This document shows positions 5,737 through 7,981 of a stretch of 7,981 bases of DNA, piece after piece. The stretch's first letter is position 1. Every line of letters starts with the position of its first letter. The DNA is from Candidatus Cloacimonadota bacterium (GTDB lineage Bacteria > Cloacimonadota > Cloacimonadia > Cloacimonadales > Cloacimonadaceae): NCBI GenBank assembly GCA_023230025.1, contig JALNYD010000119.1, positions 1-7,981 of the forward strand. Direction: 5' to 3'. The notes below the pieces were generated by a model. That model made no database searches. It saw only the letters and a list, made by a program, of their open reading frames with translations, and was not told the DNA's origin. The translations under genes were made by a program, and so were the position numbers.

Positions 5737-7981
5737 ATTCCAGTACAATCCTAACCCGCTGGGGATTCTTCCCCTGAGTGAGCGAATCAATATAGTTATT
5801 CAAAACTCGTTTCAGCTCAGCAGGAGTGATCGATCCTCCGGCTTTGCTGATCACTCTGCGGATCTCATCTAGATTGATGGTCACTTTGATTAGCCCGGCA
5901 AGCACTTCCTTGAAGATATTCACAAAGTTGTCATCCACCTTATCGGGAAGCTCTTTGCTGGCAATAAATGCTTCCAGCGTAGCTTTGTCTTTAGAGCTAA
6001 GTAGTGCGATAGATTCCTGGGTATGCTCATCCTTCAGATTTTGGATCAGCGTCTCAGTCCAGTTGGATATGATCGTATCGAGTAATTGGTCTATCTGACT
6101 CAGGATGTGGCTTGCGGACGAGGTACCCGATTCCACTGCAGAATTGAATCTGCAATGGGGGCAGATGGGATCTGCCTGTAAGTTCTGTTCGGTGAGGTTA
6201 AAACATGTTTTCAGTGCTGCCAGCTTCTCCAGGATATCATTAATCTGCTGCTTCGGCATGATGTCTATTTCACCAAGCTTGATTAGATTGCGTATCCGTA
6301 GATCGTTGGAGAGTTCGGCTTTCTTTCTATCGTCCTGTTTATTCAGGCGATGCTTGCTATGTAGCTTCACATAATGCTCAATGTAGTCTTTCTTGAGCTT
6401 TTGCAGTTCATAGCTGATCTTTCCTATCAGCACTTTGATCTCATCAGCCTTGAGTTCCTTGACCTGCTTGAGCACACCCTCTTTAGTCTTTCCAAACTCT
6501 GTTAACCAAGGATGCTCGGTGGAGAGCAGCTTCTCAGCAGTGGAAAGCCAGTTAATGAGAGGATTCAAATTGTTGATGAAGTCTCTGGCTGCATTGATGG
6601 TTTTTACCAGGTCCAAAGAACTACGATGGGTTTCTATATCTGCCACAGGAGTATTAAAGTTCTTGAGCTTGGCTGCAGAATTGAAGACAGTCAGGGACTC
6701 AAAGAATTCCTTTGTTTTAGTGATGGATTGTTGGGCATTGTCGAGCTTTAATGGGATTACCACGTCCACTCCCCAGAAGATCAACCCATCCCTGAGGTGA
6801 TTCATGGTGTACACGATTCGGGCAATCAGCTTTGATATCGCGTCCTGCAGTACCCTCACCGGTTCATCGTTTCCCTGAGTAACATTCTGAGCAAGACCGG
6901 GAGAAAGTCCTACAAGCTCAAACAGAGCTTTGATGGATTGTATGTTCCAGTCTTTGGGAAGTTCGATGTGCTTGAAATCAATCAAAGTATTTTGTTCTGC
7001 TGCACAGAGATACTGTATCCGGGTGGCATCAAACTTATCGCCGATCACACTTAGGACAATGTCTCCACAATAGACCATGGCTGCCAGGACAACAACTACC
7101 CACTCCGGTTCCAGCCTGAAACCACTGGGATCAAGATAGTCCAGGCCATTGACCTTGGCTATGAGTTCTTCCCGGTTCAGCACCTGCCCCTTGCCTTTGG
7201 CTGCCAGCATAGCGCTGATGTACTGAGCGACTGGAGAATTGGAAGTATTGATCCGATCTCCATCCAATAATTGCAAAGCATCCAAACTAGCCAAAGCATG
7301 CTTGGTGCGGTTACTACTTGAGATGGCTCTTAAAGCTTCAGAAATGGCTTGTTTTCTATTGTAGCCGGTTATCAAGTTCGAGAATTTTGGATACTTGGGT
7401 GCCTGGGTTTCAAAGTGTTGCGCCAGGCAGATCGAGGCTACGGCATTGATGATATCTCTAAAGTTGGCTGTTTCATTTTGACCGATCCCCGATATCTCTC
7501 TGATGTTCTTACCCTTTGCCCAGTTCTCCAGGGACTGGCGCTTACTCTGATAAACCACATCAAAAGCATCCCAGATATGTTTCTGCAGCCAGGAGACTAC
7601 CTTCCTGGTGTATTGTTCAGATTTCTGCAGGTAGATGGTTTTGGCATTCCCGGATGCCGTCAGGGATAGTTCATGCGCGGCTGCAAACAAAGCCAAAGCT
7701 TCATCAAATTCTTCATCTCTGCGGCTCAGGTAGATGAACACCTCATCGTCGAGTTTCTGATCTTTCACAGGTGCCACATCATAAGGGCGCAGGAAGTAGA
7801 TATAGTAATCTCTTTGAGGAACTGCAGTGGATCGTTCGTTCGGTGATCCAAAGAATAGGTATCCGCTGCGCGGAGCGTTTCGTTCACGCCAGTTGATCTC
7901 ATATTGCCAGATATTGTAGTTAGTTACATGTGGATTCACGTCCATCCTTTCCAGGACTCGCTTAAGAGCTTCATTGTAATA
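5735..7981 (-). CDS. brxC: BrxC-like BREX ATPase (DUF6079-type), 3' part, 5' end off the window
   Basis: The reading frame is open from the right window edge to a TAG at 5737-5735 (748 codons). The ATG at 7945 is almost certainly internal, because the frame continues 12 codons upstream to the edge without a start. This is therefore the C-terminal part of a larger protein; BrxC/PglY ATPases usually run to about 1200 residues with an N-terminal P-loop, so Walker motifs would lie off the window and none is seen here. Numbering from the 7945 Met: helical and acidic-basic segments fill residues 400-580 (probable coiled coil around 490-555), followed by Cys581 and CPHC at 595-598, a likely zinc-binding cluster near the end. 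I recognise this Cys arrangement from DUF6079 proteins found as BrxC in type 3 BREX loci. In BREX, BrxC is a cytoplasmic ATPase needed for methylation and phage block. Upstream of the other BREX genes it fits the usual order. The exact BREX subtype is inference. Confidence 0.72.
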   Translation of the reverse strand, partial: YYNEALKRVLERMDVNPHVTNYNIWQYEINWRERNAPRSGYLFFGSPNERSTAVPQRDYYIYFLRPYDVAPVKDQKLDDEVFIYLSRRDEEFDEALALFAAAHELSLTASGNAKTIYLQKSEQYTRKVVSWLQKHIWDAFDVVYQSKRQSLENWAKGKNIREISGIGQNETANFRDIINAVASICLAQHFETQAPKYPKFSNLITGYNRKQAISEALRAISSSNRTKHALASLDALQLLDGDRINTSNSPVAQYISAMLAAKGKGQVLNREELIAKVNGLDYLDPSGFRLEPEWVVVVLAAMVYCGDIVLSVIGDKFDATRIQYLCAAEQNTLIDFKHIELPKDWNIQSIKALFELVGLSPGLAQNVTQGNDEPVRVLQDAISKLIARIVYTMNHLRDGLIFWGVDVVIPLKLDNAQQSITKTKEFFESLTVFNSAAKLKNFNTPVADIETHRSSLDLVKTINAARDFINNLNPLINWLSTAEKLLSTEHPWLTEFGKTKEGVLKQVKELKADEIKVLIGKISYELQKLKKDYIEHYVKLHSKHRLNKQDDRKKAELSNDLRIRNLIKLGEIDIMPKQQINDILEKLAALKTCFNLTEQNLQADPICPHCRFNSAVESGTSSASHILSQIDQLLDTIISNWTETLIQNLKDEHTQESIALLSSKDKATLEAFIASKELPDKVDDNFVNIFKEVLAGLIKVTINLDEIRRVISKAGGSITPAELKRVLNNYIDSLTQGKNPQRVRIVLE

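Overview
The window is a slice of a BREX-type anti-phage defence operon, read entirely from the minus strand. The operon runs from right (upstream) to left (downstream) and is cut at both window ends. The four genes, in transcription order, are: the 3' part of a large BrxC-like ATPase (DUF6079-type, 7981 to 5735); an intact gene for an AlbA_2/Schlafen-type ATP-binding protein with a winged-helix tail (5726 to 3894); an intact Zn-ribbon DNA methyltransferase of the PglXI kind (3901 to 1007); and the 5' part of a PglZ gene with the look of the BREX type 3 form (976 to 1). Family names come from motif recognition, not from a database search.

The genes are packed tightly. There is an 8-bp gap between brxC and the AlbA_2 gene, an 8-bp overlap between the AlbA_2 gene and pglXI, and 30 bp between pglXI and pglZ. 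No stretch over 30 bp lacks a gene. No promoter, terminator, RNA gene, insertion sequence or CRISPR array was seen, so promoter and terminator presumably lie outside the window.

BrxC (ATPase), PglXI (methyltransferase) and PglZ (phosphatase-fold protein) are core members of BREX type 3, where methylation marks self DNA and the complex blocks replication of unmodified phage. The textbook type 3 order is brxF-brxC-pglXI-brxHII-pglZ-brxA. Here two things differ: an AlbA_2/Schlafen gene sits between brxC and pglXI, and no brxHII helicase sits between pglXI and pglZ.

Base composition is mosaic inside genes. Most of the operon is about 45-55% G+C, but the central part of pglXI (about 1980-3000) and the 3' third of the AlbA_2 gene (about 3900-4560) fall to about 25-40%. 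The AlbA_2 break coincides with a domain boundary. pglXI also holds a run of nine A residues in its coding strand, where a one-base slip either way gives a stop within about 15 codons. The AlbA_2 gene holds a 12-bp tandem repeat in a linker. Together these point to modular exchange and possible switching within the defence operon.

The organism is a bacterium (or possibly archaeon) of moderate G+C. The sequence gives no safe taxonomic marker; an uncultured anaerobe such as Cloacimonadota would fit the codon and base use but is only a guess.
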